A DNA stretch of 64,000 bases from Nocardia vaccinii NBRC 15922 (GCF_001613305.1 NZ_BDCC01000052.1:1-64000); one strand, 5' to 3'; positions 34,203-42,660 are shown, numbered from the stretch's first letter. Notes: generated by a model not told the origin, from the sequence alone. A program made the numbers and translations.

Positions 34203-34618
34203 GCCTGCGCCTCGCTTTCCAGCGGTTCGAACCCGAATCCGATTGCTTCATTACCGAGTTGGTCGATTCCGAGTGAGTAGGTGGACAGCCGGACGGACAT
34301 GCCGAGTCCGACATGATCCAGGTCGGGCGGGCAGCCGACGATATTGCCTCGAACGCTCGTCCCCGCGCAGTCGACCACCGCCGCGACGAACGGTACGGGT
34401 ACACCGGGTGCGGCGACCGAGACGATGGTGAAGGCCTTGACGGTGCCGGTTCGCGAGATCTCGACAGGTTCGAACTCGCCGCGTCCGCAGGCGGCGCAGG
34501 CGTTTCGGCGGTCGAAGTAGCGCGCCCGGCACGACGAGCATTCGGCGGCCCGCAGATGGGGTGCATCGCCGAGGACTAGATAGTCGACGAAGGGTAATTG
34601 ACCTGGCACGCTACTCAC
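34199..34618 (-). CDS. DUF35 OB-fold zinc-ribbon protein, thiolase/aldolase partner
   Basis: GTG 34618 with AGGGA just before; 139 residues. A rubredoxin-like zinc ribbon (CSSCRARYFDRRNACAACG, Cys at about 28, 31, 42, 45) is followed by an OB-fold with SRTGTVKAFTIVSVAAPGVP. Proteins of this type bind acyl-CoA and scaffold SCP-x-like thiolases and aldolases. It overlaps the thiolase gene by four bases. The leader faces two operator sites shared with the divergent SDR operon. Confidence 0.9.
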   Translation of the reverse strand: MSSVPGQLPFVDYLVLGDAPHLRAAECSSCRARYFDRRNACAACGRGEFEPVEISRTGTVKAFTIVSVAAPGVPVPFVAAVVDCAGTSVRGNIVGCPPDLDHVGLGMSVRLSTYSLGIDQLGNEAIGFGFEPLESEAQA

Positions 34619-34669
34619 TTCCCTGACCTTGCCTGTCTCGGAACAGATCCATGGCCACCATATCTCTCT

Positions 34670-34683
34670 ATCAACCGGTTGGT
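34670..34683. promoter_or_regulatory. Operator ATCAAC-CG-GTTGGT in a divergent promoter region
   Basis: One mismatch to the ACCAAC-NN-GTTGGT consensus. It lies 52 bp from the DUF35 start on the minus strand. Confidence 0.7.
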
Positions 34684-34717
34684 ACAGTCGAATGGCGGAA
34701 CTTTGTGATTTAGTTCA

Positions 34718-34731
34718 ACTAACTGGTTGGG
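34718..34731. promoter_or_regulatory. Second operator ACTAAC-TG-GTTGGG in the divergent promoter region
   Basis: Two mismatches to consensus. It lies 62 bp before the SDR gene at 34793. Two sites 48 bp apart, centre to centre, may serve the two directions separately or bind cooperatively. Confidence 0.6.
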
Positions 34732-34792
34732 TGGTTTTCGGGCTATCGTGGTTCCATGCGGTCGAAGCACCGCCTATCACGAGGAGGCTTAG

Positions 34793-35557
34793 TTGGACAT
34801 CAAAGGTGTATCTGCGATCGTGACCGGAGGCGCGTCGGGACTCGGGGAAGCCACCGCGCGTGCCCTCACCGACCGAGGCGCTCGGGTCGTGGTGCTCGAC
34901 CGGCAGGAAATCGGGCAGAAAGTGGCAGATTCGATCGACGGTGTCTTCGTCTCCGCCGACATCACCGATGAGGGTGAGGTGGCGCAGGCGGTCGCCGCCG
35001 CGGCCGACCTCGGACCGCTGCGAGTGTTGGTCAACTGCGCCGGTGTCGCCAGGGTGACCAGGACACTGGATCGGCAGGGAACGCCACTGGCCCTCGGGAA
35101 GTTCGACTTCGTGCTGCGAGTGAACGTCTTGGGCACGTTCAACTGCATTCGGCTTGCCGCGGAGGAGATGGCCAAGACCGAACCGGACTCGTTCGGCCAG
35201 CGTGGTGCAATATTGAACACCGCTTCGGTGGCGGCGTTCGACGGGCAGATCGGGCAGGCGGCCTACTCGGCTTCCAAGGGGGCGGTCGTCGGAATGACGC
35301 TTCCTATCGCCCGCGACCTCGCCGTCGTCGGGATCCGGCTCAACACAATCGCGCCGGGCCTGTTCGACACTCCGATCTACGGCACTGGTGAGGAGGCCGA
35401 GGCGTTCAAGGCGAAGCTGGGGGAGAGCGTGGTGTTCCCGCGTCGACTCGGCCGCTCCGATGAGTTCGCGACGCTGGCCACCGAGCTCATCACCAACGAT
35501 TACATGAACGGCGAAGTCGTCCGGCTCGACGGCGGCATCCGATTGCAGCCGAAATGA
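34793..35557 (+). CDS. SDR dehydrogenase, 3-hydroxyacyl-CoA type
   Basis: TTG 34793 five bases after GAGGAGG; 254 residues. It has the cofactor motif VTGGASGLGEATARAL (T-G-x3-G-x-G), the NCAG block, and the catalytic triad region LNTASVAAFDGQIGQAAYSA followed by SKGAV (Ser about 143, Y-x3-K about 156-160). The insert-rich substrate loop (EEAEAFKAKLGESVVFPRRL) is typical of type-10 17beta-HSD/2-methyl-3-hydroxyacyl-CoA dehydrogenases. It would oxidise the 3-hydroxyacyl-CoA before thiolysis. Confidence 0.9.
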   Translation: MDIKGVSAIVTGGASGLGEATARALTDRGARVVVLDRQEIGQKVADSIDGVFVSADITDEGEVAQAVAAAADLGPLRVLVNCAGVARVTRTLDRQGTPLALGKFDFVLRVNVLGTFNCIRLAAEEMAKTEPDSFGQRGAILNTASVAAFDGQIGQAAYSASKGAVVGMTLPIARDLAVVGIRLNTIAPGLFDTPIYGTGEEAEAFKAKLGESVVFPRRLGRSDEFATLATELITNDYMNGEVVRLDGGIRLQPK

Positions 35558-36342
35558 GTACTGCGATGAATCAGGAACCTGCCGGTGACGCGGGTAATGA
35601 AGTATTGACCGAGGTCCGAGGGCGAGTTCTCGTCATCACCCTCAATCGGCCCGCCGCGGTGAACGCCATCGACACCGCACTCGTTGCGGGTCTGGGTGCG
35701 GCGGTCGAGCGTTTGGACACCTCCGACGATCTCGCGGTCGGGATTCTGACCGGTGGGCCGACGGCCTTCTGTTCGGGGATGGATCTGAAGGCGTTCGCGA
35801 AGGTCGGCCTGCCCAAGGGATTGCACGAATTCTATGCCAACGGCAGCCGCAAGCCACTGATCGCCGCCTTGGAGGGTCCCGTCCTGGCCGGCGGCTTCGA
35901 GCTGGCTTTGACCTGCGACATTATGGTCGCGTCCGCGACCGCGAAGTTCGGGATCCCCGAAGTGAAGGTTGGCTTGTTCGCTGCGGGCGGTGGTCTGATT
36001 CGGCTCCCACGCCGGGTCGGCCACGGGATGGCGATGGAACTGGCGATGACCGGTGATCAGATCGACGCGCCGACCGCGTACCGCATCGGTTTGGTCAACC
36101 ATCTCACCGAAGCCGGACGGTCACTCGAGAAGGCACTCGAGATCGCCGATCGGGTGGCCCGTAATGCGCCACTGTCGGTGGCCGCGTCGAAAGAGCTGAT
36201 CCAGGCCCAGCACAACCACACCGAAGAGGCGTTCTGGGCTCTTCAGCGCCCCCTCATCCGCACGGTCTTCCGTTCGGAGGATGCGAAGGAGGGGCCGCGC
36301 GCGTTCGCGCAGAAGCGCTCGCCGCGGTGGCAGGGGCGCTGA
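35554..36342 (+). CDS. Enoyl-CoA hydratase
   Basis: ATG 35554 overlaps the SDR stop; 262 residues, with ATG 35566 a possible alternative. Oxyanion blocks are GGPTAFCSGMDLKAFAKVGL and LEGPVLAGGFELALTCDIMV; both acidic positions of classic hydratases are partly kept (GIPEVKVGLFAAGGGLIRLP). Crotonase-family step in the same two-gene operon as the SDR. Confidence 0.9.
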   Translation: MSTAMNQEPAGDAGNEVLTEVRGRVLVITLNRPAAVNAIDTALVAGLGAAVERLDTSDDLAVGILTGGPTAFCSGMDLKAFAKVGLPKGLHEFYANGSRKPLIAALEGPVLAGGFELALTCDIMVASATAKFGIPEVKVGLFAAGGGLIRLPRRVGHGMAMELAMTGDQIDAPTAYRIGLVNHLTEAGRSLEKALEIADRVARNAPLSVAASKELIQAQHNHTEEAFWALQRPLIRTVFRSEDAKEGPRAFAQKRSPRWQGR

Positions 36343-36355
36343 CTCGACCGGCGCC

Positions 36356-36390
36356 GTGGTGATCGGCTCCGCTCAGACGCCGATCACCAC
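36356..36390. terminator. Hairpin overlapping the stop of a convergent gene
   Basis: GTGGTGATCGGC (36356-36367) pairs perfectly with GCCGATCACCAC (36379-36390), loop 11 bases. The right arm encodes the last residues VVIG of the minus-strand thioesterase whose stop is at 36373. It separates two convergent operons. Confidence 0.6.
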
Positions 36391-37173
36391 GACTTGCTGG
36401 GCCCGCGCGAGCAACGTGCCGCGCTGATTCCATAACTCACCGTCGTCTTCGGCGTACCCGTCGCGCGCCGATCCCGACCGGAACACCGCCAGCGCATAGT
36501 CCCGCGAGCGCTCGTTTTCCAACGGGAGCGGGCACAGGAACTGTACGAAGTACACAAGTGTGAGCATCCGACTTGCCGCGACCTTCGTCGTGGCCGCGGC
36601 CACCCAAGAGTCGAGGAATGTGACGGCCGAGAGATAGTCCAGTGGCTGCGGGTCACTGAGCCTGATCCAACCGCCGACATCGAATGTCTTGCGGGCACTT
36701 TCGGCGAGTCGCCGTCGTTCGAACCGCGCATGCAGCGGGAACCGCGCTCGCACCTCGGCCCGTACGGTCAGCGGCTCGGACAGCTCAGGCGGATCACCGA
36801 CCGGCATCGAGTGCTCGTCGAGCAGCGGCCCGCCGCGATCACGACCGAACGCGACCACGGCGAAGGCCCGGCACGATCCGCCCTGCGACAGAGTGGCGGT
36901 TACCGTGGAACTCGATCGCCCTGCACTGACGGCGCGTGTCTGGACCTCGGCTGGACCGGGGCGCACCGCCGAGATGAAGTGAACGGTCAGCGACAGTGGC
37001 CGCTGATCCTGCCCGCATTCGGCCTGTGCGGCCCGGAGCAAGAGCGCGGCGAGGTAGCCGCCATACGCAGTGCCCTCGATCCACCAGGCCGGGGACAGTG
37101 CTACTTTGGCGATGCCGGCCCCGACCGGTTCGAGCGAGGTGGCCAATTCGAGCGAGGTGGCCTCGGTCGTCAT
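36373..37173 (-). CDS. Acyl-CoA thioesterase, double hotdog (TesB-like)
   Basis: ATG 37173; 266 residues. The first hotdog holds SPAWWIEGTAYGGYLAALLL and PLSLTVHFISAVRPGPAEVQ; the second holds GWIRLSDPQPLDYLSAVTFL and TLVYFVQFLCPLPLENERSR. Such enzymes hydrolyse acyl-CoA, here perhaps to release CoA from dead-end intermediates. The N-terminus has an 18-bp tandem duplication encoding SLEL-ATSLEP (about 37124-37162). Last gene of the minus-strand unit HIT-ACAD-thioesterase. Confidence 0.85.
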   Translation of the reverse strand: MTTEATSLELATSLEPVGAGIAKVALSPAWWIEGTAYGGYLAALLLRAAQAECGQDQRPLSLTVHFISAVRPGPAEVQTRAVSAGRSSSTVTATLSQGGSCRAFAVVAFGRDRGGPLLDEHSMPVGDPPELSEPLTVRAEVRARFPLHARFERRRLAESARKTFDVGGWIRLSDPQPLDYLSAVTFLDSWVAAATTKVAASRMLTLVYFVQFLCPLPLENERSRDYALAVFRSGSARDGYAEDDGELWNQRGTLLARAQQVVVIGV

Positions 37174-37251
37174 GAGTGTTGGCGTCCGTTCTGTTCCCGT
37201 TCGACCGGGACATCGAGTCGTCGAAATGTCGTGGGCAATCAGTGGATCGGC

Positions 37252-38367
37252 TCAGAGACCGAGCTGTTCAGCGATCACTGTGCGGTGGTGCGCCGGATCG
37301 CCGAGATAGAGTTCGGAGCATTTCGCCCGGCGGTAGTACAGATGGGCGGGATGTTCCCAGGTGAAGCCGATGCCGCCGTGGATCTGGATATTCGTCTTGG
37401 CGGCGTGGTAGTACACCTCCGAGGTGACCGCTTGTGCCAGGCTCGCAGCAACCCGCAGATCGGCGGAGTCCTCGTCGGCTGCCCAGGTGGCTTCGTAGAC
37501 GGCCGAGCGTGCGCCTTCGACCGCGAGGAGCAGGTCGGCGCAGGCGTGTTTGATCGATTGGAAACTGCCGATGGCGCGGCCGAACTGGGAGCGCAAGATG
37601 GCGTATTCCGTGCTCATCTCGAGTAGGCGTTGTGCGCCGCCGAGTTGCTCGGCGGCGAGGCTTATTGCCGCCAGATCCAGCGCCCGCTGGATATCGGGCC
37701 AGGAATCGTCGGATTCCCCGACGAGCTCAGCGGTGACGTCGTGGAATTGCAGGTGGGCGTATTTGCGGGTGTGGTCGACGAGCTCGGCGGGTTCCGCGCT
37801 CAACCCGGCAGTGGGGGCTGTCACCGCGAACAGGCCGATACCGGCCGATATTCGCGCCGTCACGAGAACGAGGTTGGCGGTCGCCCCGTCGACAACCCAA
37901 ACTTTGCTGCCGGTGAGGCTCCACCGGCCGTCGCGCTCGGTCGCGGTCAAGGTCACCGTGTCCGGGCCCCAGTGGCCGTCGGCTTCGAGGTGGGCCAGGG
38001 TCGCCGTGGTCGAGCCGTCGCTGATCCCGGGCAGGTAGCGCTGCTGCGCCTGCTCGTCCTGGCTGGCCAGTAGCGCGTTGGCCGCCATCGCCACGGTCGA
38101 GAACAGCGGTGCGCATGCCAACGCGCGTCCGAACTCTTCGAAGACGACGGTGAGTTCACGCTGTCCCGCGCCCGCCCCGCCGAAGCGCTCCGGCACGATC
38201 AGCGAAGTGAGCTCGAGGTCCTTGGTGAGCTGTGACCAGAACGCTGGGTCGTAGCCGTCGGAGGTCGCCATCAGGCGCCGCACTTCGGACTCGGGCGACT
38301 TGGCTGCCAGGAACCCGCGCACCGAGTCGCGCAACTGGTCGTGTTCGTCGTCGAAGACCAACTTCAT
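37252..38367 (-). CDS. Acyl-CoA dehydrogenase, short type
   Basis: The start chosen is ATG 38367 (MKLVFDDEHDQLRDSVRGFL), behind AGGAGGAG and overlapping the HIT stop; 371 residues. The C-terminal domain has SQFGRAIGSFQSIKHACADL and IQIHGGIGFTWEHPAHLYYR, as in FadE28/FadE34-like chains. The central domain is short. Like the copies at 27358 and 57966 it may need a partner ACAD. Co-transcribed with the HIT and thioesterase genes. Confidence 0.9.
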   Translation of the reverse strand: MKLVFDDEHDQLRDSVRGFLAAKSPESEVRRLMATSDGYDPAFWSQLTKDLELTSLIVPERFGGAGAGQRELTVVFEEFGRALACAPLFSTVAMAANALLASQDEQAQQRYLPGISDGSTTATLAHLEADGHWGPDTVTLTATERDGRWSLTGSKVWVVDGATANLVLVTARISAGIGLFAVTAPTAGLSAEPAELVDHTRKYAHLQFHDVTAELVGESDDSWPDIQRALDLAAISLAAEQLGGAQRLLEMSTEYAILRSQFGRAIGSFQSIKHACADLLLAVEGARSAVYEATWAADEDSADLRVAASLAQAVTSEVYYHAAKTNIQIHGGIGFTWEHPAHLYYRRAKCSELYLGDPAHHRTVIAEQLGL

Positions 38368-38885
38368 CGGTACTCCTCCTCGAGGCGCATGTCGCGCCAA
38401 AATATCGATCGGTGGCCGTCGCTTGCCGGTGCAGAAGGCGCGACCGGGTCGGTGGCCCGGACCCCTTGGCGGATACGGGCCGCCGTCGCCGCGAGTTCGT
38501 CGTCGGAGACGACGTGGTCGGGCTCGATCTCGTCGGCCCCGTCGCGAGGAAAGATGTGCACGTGCACATGCGGCGCGTGCTTGTAGTCCGGCTCGCCGTC
38601 GGAAAGGAACATCTTCACGTCGGCACCGGGTAGGTCAGAGGCGAGAATCGCTCGCTGTAGACGTTGCGTCACGGCGAGCAGATCGCGCCCCATCTCTGGC
38701 GGCAGGTCATCGAGATAGTTGGCGTGTGCTTTGAGCATCAGCAGGACATGGCCGGCCACGGCGGGTTGCCGGTCCAGGACGGCCAGGGTGTGCTTGTCCT
38801 CGTAGATCGGATGGCTCGGCACGTGTCCAGCGACGATCGCACACAGCGGGCATGTCGACTCAGGGACGGTCATGGCTGAGTTCAT
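38364..38885 (-). CDS. HIT-family hydrolase
   Basis: ATG 38885; 173 residues. A CPLC pair near the N-terminus is followed by the HIT core RQPAVAGHVLLMLKAHANYL and the triad HAPHVHVHIFPRDGADE (about 105-121, H-x-H-x-H). HIT proteins split nucleotide alpha-phosphate bonds such as AMP-lysine, AMP-acyl or Ap4A. Placed first in an operon with an ACAD, it might clear stray acyl-adenylates made by the FadD enzymes (inference). The C-terminal 50 residues are extra. Confidence 0.87.
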   Translation of the reverse strand: MNSAMTVPESTCPLCAIVAGHVPSHPIYEDKHTLAVLDRQPAVAGHVLLMLKAHANYLDDLPPEMGRDLLAVTQRLQRAILASDLPGADVKMFLSDGEPDYKHAPHVHVHIFPRDGADEIEPDHVVSDDELAATAARIRQGVRATDPVAPSAPASDGHRSIFWRDMRLEEEYR

Positions 38886-38974
38886 TCACACTCCCGGTTG
38901 TCGCGATTCAGTGGATGGTTGCGGCTGTCTGCCATCGGCTTGACATCACGCCACAGTCTCAGCGTACTGTATCA

Positions 38975-38988
38975 ACCAACGGGTTGGT
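38975..38988. promoter_or_regulatory. Operator ACCAAC-GG-GTTGGT between divergent HIT and Rieske operons
   Basis: Perfect arms. It lies 90 bp from the HIT start and 20 bp from the Rieske start. One operator could control both directions. Confidence 0.78.
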
Positions 38989-39008
38989 AGACAATGAGAG
39001 GAGGCGAC

Positions 39009-40013
39009 GTGGAAGGGTGGCCGTACACCACGTTTCCCACCGGATGGTTCCAGATCGAATGGTCGAAGGAACTCGCCAGTGGCCAAGTGAAGACCCTGCG
39101 CTACTTCGATCGAGACATCGTGCTGTATCGCACCGAGTCGGGCCTGCCGGTTGCGACCGACGCCTATTGCCCGCACCTGGGCGCGCACCTGGGGCGCGGC
39201 GGTTGTGTGATGGGCGAGAACCTGCGTTGCCCCTGGCATGGGTGGCAGTGGGATACCGAGGGGCGCAATGCCGAGATCGCGTTCGTCGATATGACGCACC
39301 CGAAGGCTCGCCTCGGGCAATGGGAATTGCGCGAGATGAACGGCCTGATCATCGTCTGGTATGATGCGCTCGGTCGACCGCCGATGTGGGAGTTTCCGGG
39401 TGTGCCGGAGTACTCCGACGCGGGCTATTACGAGCCGTTTACCGCGGTGATGGGTCCGGCGGTGCTCAATCCGCAGCAGCCCCGCGAGAATACTGCGGAT
39501 CTCTATCATTTTCCGTTCGTGCATGGTTCCGCCGAGCCGTCCGAACTGGCCGAAATGGAGGAACGCGAACATATTCTGTACGAGACGATGGATCTGAAGC
39601 TCGGTGGTGGGAAGGCCTCGACCTGGCTCACACCCAATGGCCCGGTCAACGCGCAGATCGTCACCAATCTCTACGGACTGGGACTGGGCGTTGATCGGGT
39701 TATCGTCGACGACGACCTCACTGTGGTCCAGGTGGTGGCGGTGACTCCGGTGACGAAGACGGAGTCGGTGCTGCTGAGCACGACGGCGGGTACGCGTGAG
39801 CCGGGGACGACGGAGCCCACCGGGCGTTCGAAGCGGATGATGGAGAGCCAGCATCTTCAGATCGGCAACGACTTCGAGATCTGGGCGCACCAGAAGTACG
39901 TGACGAAGCCGTACTACGCGCCTAAGGAAGGTCGCTTCTTCAACCGGGTGCGCTCCTGGGCGCACCAGTTCTATCCCGCGGACCAGCACGAACTGGTCGA
40001 GCACGATGGCTGA
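39009..40013 (+). CDS. Rieske non-haem iron oxygenase, alpha subunit
   Basis: GTG 39009 sits four bases after AGAGGAGG and is preferred over the in-frame ATG 38994, which precedes that site; 334 residues. Rieske ligands are CPHLGAHLGRGG (about 54) and CPWHGWQW (about 74). The mononuclear iron motif is DLYHFPFVH (D-x2-H-x4-H, about 164-172). The overall layout is close to KshA-type ring hydroxylases. It probably hydroxylates the ring or scaffold of the substrate. It needs a ferredoxin reductase not encoded nearby. Confidence 0.88.
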   Translation: MEGWPYTTFPTGWFQIEWSKELASGQVKTLRYFDRDIVLYRTESGLPVATDAYCPHLGAHLGRGGCVMGENLRCPWHGWQWDTEGRNAEIAFVDMTHPKARLGQWELREMNGLIIVWYDALGRPPMWEFPGVPEYSDAGYYEPFTAVMGPAVLNPQQPRENTADLYHFPFVHGSAEPSELAEMEEREHILYETMDLKLGGGKASTWLTPNGPVNAQIVTNLYGLGLGVDRVIVDDDLTVVQVVAVTPVTKTESVLLSTTAGTREPGTTEPTGRSKRMMESQHLQIGNDFEIWAHQKYVTKPYYAPKEGRFFNRVRSWAHQFYPADQHELVEHDG

Positions 40014-40824
40014 GAACGGGATTCTGCCGGAGTTCGAACGGATCCGGACCCGGCTCGTCGGCCGCGTATTGGTGGCGACTCTCGACCGGCCGGCGGCGCG
40101 TAATGCGATCGATGTGGTGTTGCGCCGCGAGTTCCGCGAGTTGCTGGCTGCGCTGACCAACCAGCGGGCGATCGGCGCGATGGTGTTGACCGGCGCCGGT
40201 GACGCGTTCTGCGCGGGTGGCGATGTCGGCATGATGACGGGGTTCATCCAGTCGGACTGGCGGGATCGCGCACGCAATCTCGAACACGGCCTGCTGACCC
40301 TGCGCGACCTGCTGTCGGTGCAACAACCCGTCATCGCGGCGGTCAACGGTCCTGCGACCGGTCTCGGTGCGACGATCGCGATGGCGTGCGACCTGATCGT
40401 CATGGCGGACACGGCGACGCTGGCCGATACGCACGTGAATGTGGGCATCGTCGCCGGCGATGGCGGCACGTTGCTGTGGCCGGCCGCGATGAGCACTGTG
40501 CAGGCCAAACAGTACCTGCTGACCGGGCAGAAGATGACGGCCGCCGATGCCGAACGCTTCGGTGTCGTCAATGAGGTTGTGCCCGTGGCCGATGTCGTGG
40601 ACCGTGCCGTAGAGATAGCGCGCGGACTGGCCGCCGGCCCTCGATTCGCGATCGAGTGGACCAAACATGCGATCAATATGCGGTTGATCCGCGACCTGTA
40701 CGAGCAGATGCCGCTATCGCTCGCCTTGGAGGCGGCCACCTTCGAACAGCCGGACCTGGCGGAGGGCATCCGTTCCTTCCGCGAGCGGCGCCCGGCCGCG
40801 TGGCCCAGCGTCGCGCCCGAATGA
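40006..40824 (+). CDS. Enoyl-CoA hydratase/isomerase
   Basis: ATG 40006 overlaps the Rieske gene by eight bases; 272 residues. Blocks include VLTGAGDAFCAGGDVGMMTG (about 61-80) and VNGPATGLGATIAMACDLIV (about 110-129), then NVGIVAGDGGTLLWPAAM. The acidic residue in GDGG suggests hydratase or isomerase activity. Middle gene of the Rieske-ECH-thiolase operon. Confidence 0.9.
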   Translation: MAENGILPEFERIRTRLVGRVLVATLDRPAARNAIDVVLRREFRELLAALTNQRAIGAMVLTGAGDAFCAGGDVGMMTGFIQSDWRDRARNLEHGLLTLRDLLSVQQPVIAAVNGPATGLGATIAMACDLIVMADTATLADTHVNVGIVAGDGGTLLWPAAMSTVQAKQYLLTGQKMTAADAERFGVVNEVVPVADVVDRAVEIARGLAAGPRFAIEWTKHAINMRLIRDLYEQMPLSLALEAATFEQPDLAEGIRSFRERRPAAWPSVAPE

Positions 40825-40869
40825 GCGTGCGACACAGCGCGTTCGGAGAAGAAGTGGAGGACAGGAACT

Positions 40870-42048
40870 ATGCGGGATAGTCAGATCGTCATCATCGATG
40901 CGGTGCGGACACCCATCGGACGCCGCAAGGGAGGGCTGGCTCCGGTGCATCCGGTCGACTTGCTGGCGACGGCACATGCCGGTCTCATCGCACGCACCGG
41001 CATCGATCCCGCGCAGGTCGGGCAGGTCGTCGGCGGGTGTGTGTCGCAGATCGGCGAGCAGTCGTTCAACGTCACCCGGACCGCGTGGCTGGCCGCCGGG
41101 CTGCCGTATACGGTGGCCGCGACCACGGTCGACGCTCAGTGTGGGTCGGGGCAGCAGTCGGTCAACCTTGCCGCGTCGCTGGCCGCGTCCGGCACCGTGG
41201 ACGTCGCGGTTGCTTGCGGCGTCGAGGCAATGAGCCGTATCCCGATCGGAGCAAACTCGAGTGGTGATTTCGGTCGCCCCATCAATCGCGGCTACCGGCG
41301 CCATTACAACTTCGTGAGCCAGTTCGAGGCGGCCGAACGGATCGCCGCGCAGTGGAAGGTCACCCGGCGCGACGCGGACGAGCTGGGCGTTATATCGCAG
41401 GAACGCGCGGCCAGGGCGTGGGCCGAGGGGCGCTTCACCGACCAGATCGTGCCGGTCGATGCCCCGGTACCAGGTCCGGATGGCAAGCCGACGGATCAGC
41501 ATGTGCGGGTAGATCGAGACGAGGGCCTGCGCCCGACGAGCCTGGATACGCTCGCGGGGCTCAAGGCGGTGGGTCGCGATGACGCCGTGCACACCGCCGG
41601 GACTTCCTCGCAGATCTCCGACGGTGCGGCCGCTATCCTGATGACGACCGCGGCCCGCGCCGAAGCGCTGAGCTTGCGGGCTCGGGCTACCATCCGGGAC
41701 ACCGTCGTGGTGGGCGTGGATCCCGAACTCATGCTCACCGGCCCGATCGACGCGACTCGCCAGCTCCTCGACCGCAATGGGCTCACGATGCAGGATCTCG
41801 ATGTGATCGAGATCAACGAGGCGTTCGCCTCCGTCGTGGTCGCCTGGGCGCGTGAGCTGAAGGCCGATATGGAACGGGTGAACCCCAACGGTGGCGCGAT
41901 CGCCCTCGGGCATCCGCTCGGCGCCAGTGGTTCTGTGTTGGTGACCAAGGCGCTCAACGAACTCGAACGCGTCGACGGCCGCTTCGCCCTGATCACCATG
42001 TGCTGTGGCGGTGGCCTCGGCACCGGCACCCTGATCGAACGCCACTGA
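40870..42048 (+). CDS. Acetyl-CoA acyltransferase (thiolase)
   Basis: ATG 40870 after GTGGAGGA; 392 residues. The nucleophilic Cys is in VDAQCGSGQQSVNLAAS (about residue 93). The His and second Cys are in VNPNGGAIALGHPLGASGSV and MCCGGGLGTGTLIERH. It matches FadA5/FadA6-like steroid thiolases in length and motifs. It cleaves a 3-ketoacyl-CoA with CoA. A scrap of a second copy's C-terminus occurs at 51326-51440. Confidence 0.92.
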   Translation: MRDSQIVIIDAVRTPIGRRKGGLAPVHPVDLLATAHAGLIARTGIDPAQVGQVVGGCVSQIGEQSFNVTRTAWLAAGLPYTVAATTVDAQCGSGQQSVNLAASLAASGTVDVAVACGVEAMSRIPIGANSSGDFGRPINRGYRRHYNFVSQFEAAERIAAQWKVTRRDADELGVISQERAARAWAEGRFTDQIVPVDAPVPGPDGKPTDQHVRVDRDEGLRPTSLDTLAGLKAVGRDDAVHTAGTSSQISDGAAAILMTTAARAEALSLRARATIRDTVVVGVDPELMLTGPIDATRQLLDRNGLTMQDLDVIEINEAFASVVVAWARELKADMERVNPNGGAIALGHPLGASGSVLVTKALNELERVDGRFALITMCCGGGLGTGTLIERH

Positions 42049-42071
42049 GCAGGTTCGCGCTTGTCTCAAAG

Positions 42072-42250
42072 TCAGATGGGGACGATCTCGACCAGGTCTT
42101 CGAGATCGATAAGGTCGCTCGCATTGCGGGTGTACGGACGGGCGTCATAGGCGTGTGCGGTGGCCGCGATGAGGTCGAAGTCGCGCTGTAGCGCAGCCAA
42201 GCGGCGCAGTCGTCGCGTCCGTGTCGCCCGGCTGGCGGCGACCAGAACGC
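42072..42250 (-). pseudogene. PIN-domain (VapC-type) toxin C-terminal fragment
   Basis: The minus frame reads RRLAALQRDFDLIAATAHAY, then YTRNASDLIDLEDLVEIVP and stop. This is the C-terminal end of VapC toxins (A-A-T-A and T-x-N-x3-D-x4). The N-terminal catalytic acids and any antitoxin are missing. Confidence 0.6.
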
Positions 42251-42285
42251 CGGAGCGCAGTCCGGCGACCGTCGCGGAACTTATG

Positions 42286-42660
42286 GCCAACTCCCCCCAA
42301 GGGAACGATCACGCTCGGCGGGCGGCGCATCGACCGACTCCGCGCCGAAGCGCGAGCAAGCCTCGGCGTCACCCGGTCGTTCCAGTCGATCGAACTGTTC
42401 GAAGATCTCACCGTGCGCGACAACCTGGCGGTGGCGTGCGAGCCATGGTCAATGTTCACAGCCGTGCGCGACATGTTCCTGCCGAAGAGATCGGTGCTAT
42501 CCGATGCGGCGCTGACCGCCATCGCGGACTTCGACTTGGAAGGCGTGCTGGACCGTAGGCCCGATGTGCTCTCCTTCGCTCAACGCCGGTTGATCGGTAT
42601 CGCCCGTTCGGTCGCCCGAGGGACATGCTGGCCGATGACCAGGTCCGGGCGTCGTACACC
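42286..42660 (+). pseudogene. Branched-chain amino-acid-type ABC ATPase fragments (LivG middle, LivF end)
   Basis: One frame encodes ITLGGRRIDRLRAEARASLG, VTRSFQSIELFEDLTVRDNL and LSFAQRRLIGIARSVARG, the Q-loop to signature region of LivG. Walker A and everything after the signature are missing. Directly after, another frame gives MLADDQVRASYTGAKAA, the typical end of LivF-like ATPases. Two neighbouring genes appear merged by deletion. The original was perhaps an importer for the island's substrate. Confidence 0.65.

Noticed and set aside
38975..38988. Reading the island palindromes as KstR or KstR2 sites
   Set aside because: The arm sequence ACCAAC/GTTGGT does not match the KstR or KstR2 operators as I recall them, so no named regulator is assigned.
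38946..40835. Minus-strand 629-residue open frame antisense to the Rieske and hydratase genes
   Set aside because: It lies opposite two well-supported enzymes, is Arg/Ser/His-rich, lacks a ribosome-binding site and shows no domain. High-GC antisense openness explains it.
42085..42110. Inverted repeat GATCTCGA/TCGAGATC as a terminator
   Set aside because: It falls inside the PIN-domain coding remnant (LIDLEDLVEI), where the symmetry follows from the codons, and it lies across no clear gene end of its own strand.
42072..42250. Intact toxin-antitoxin locus
   Set aside because: Only the last 50-60 residues of a PIN domain are present, without catalytic acids upstream and without an antitoxin.
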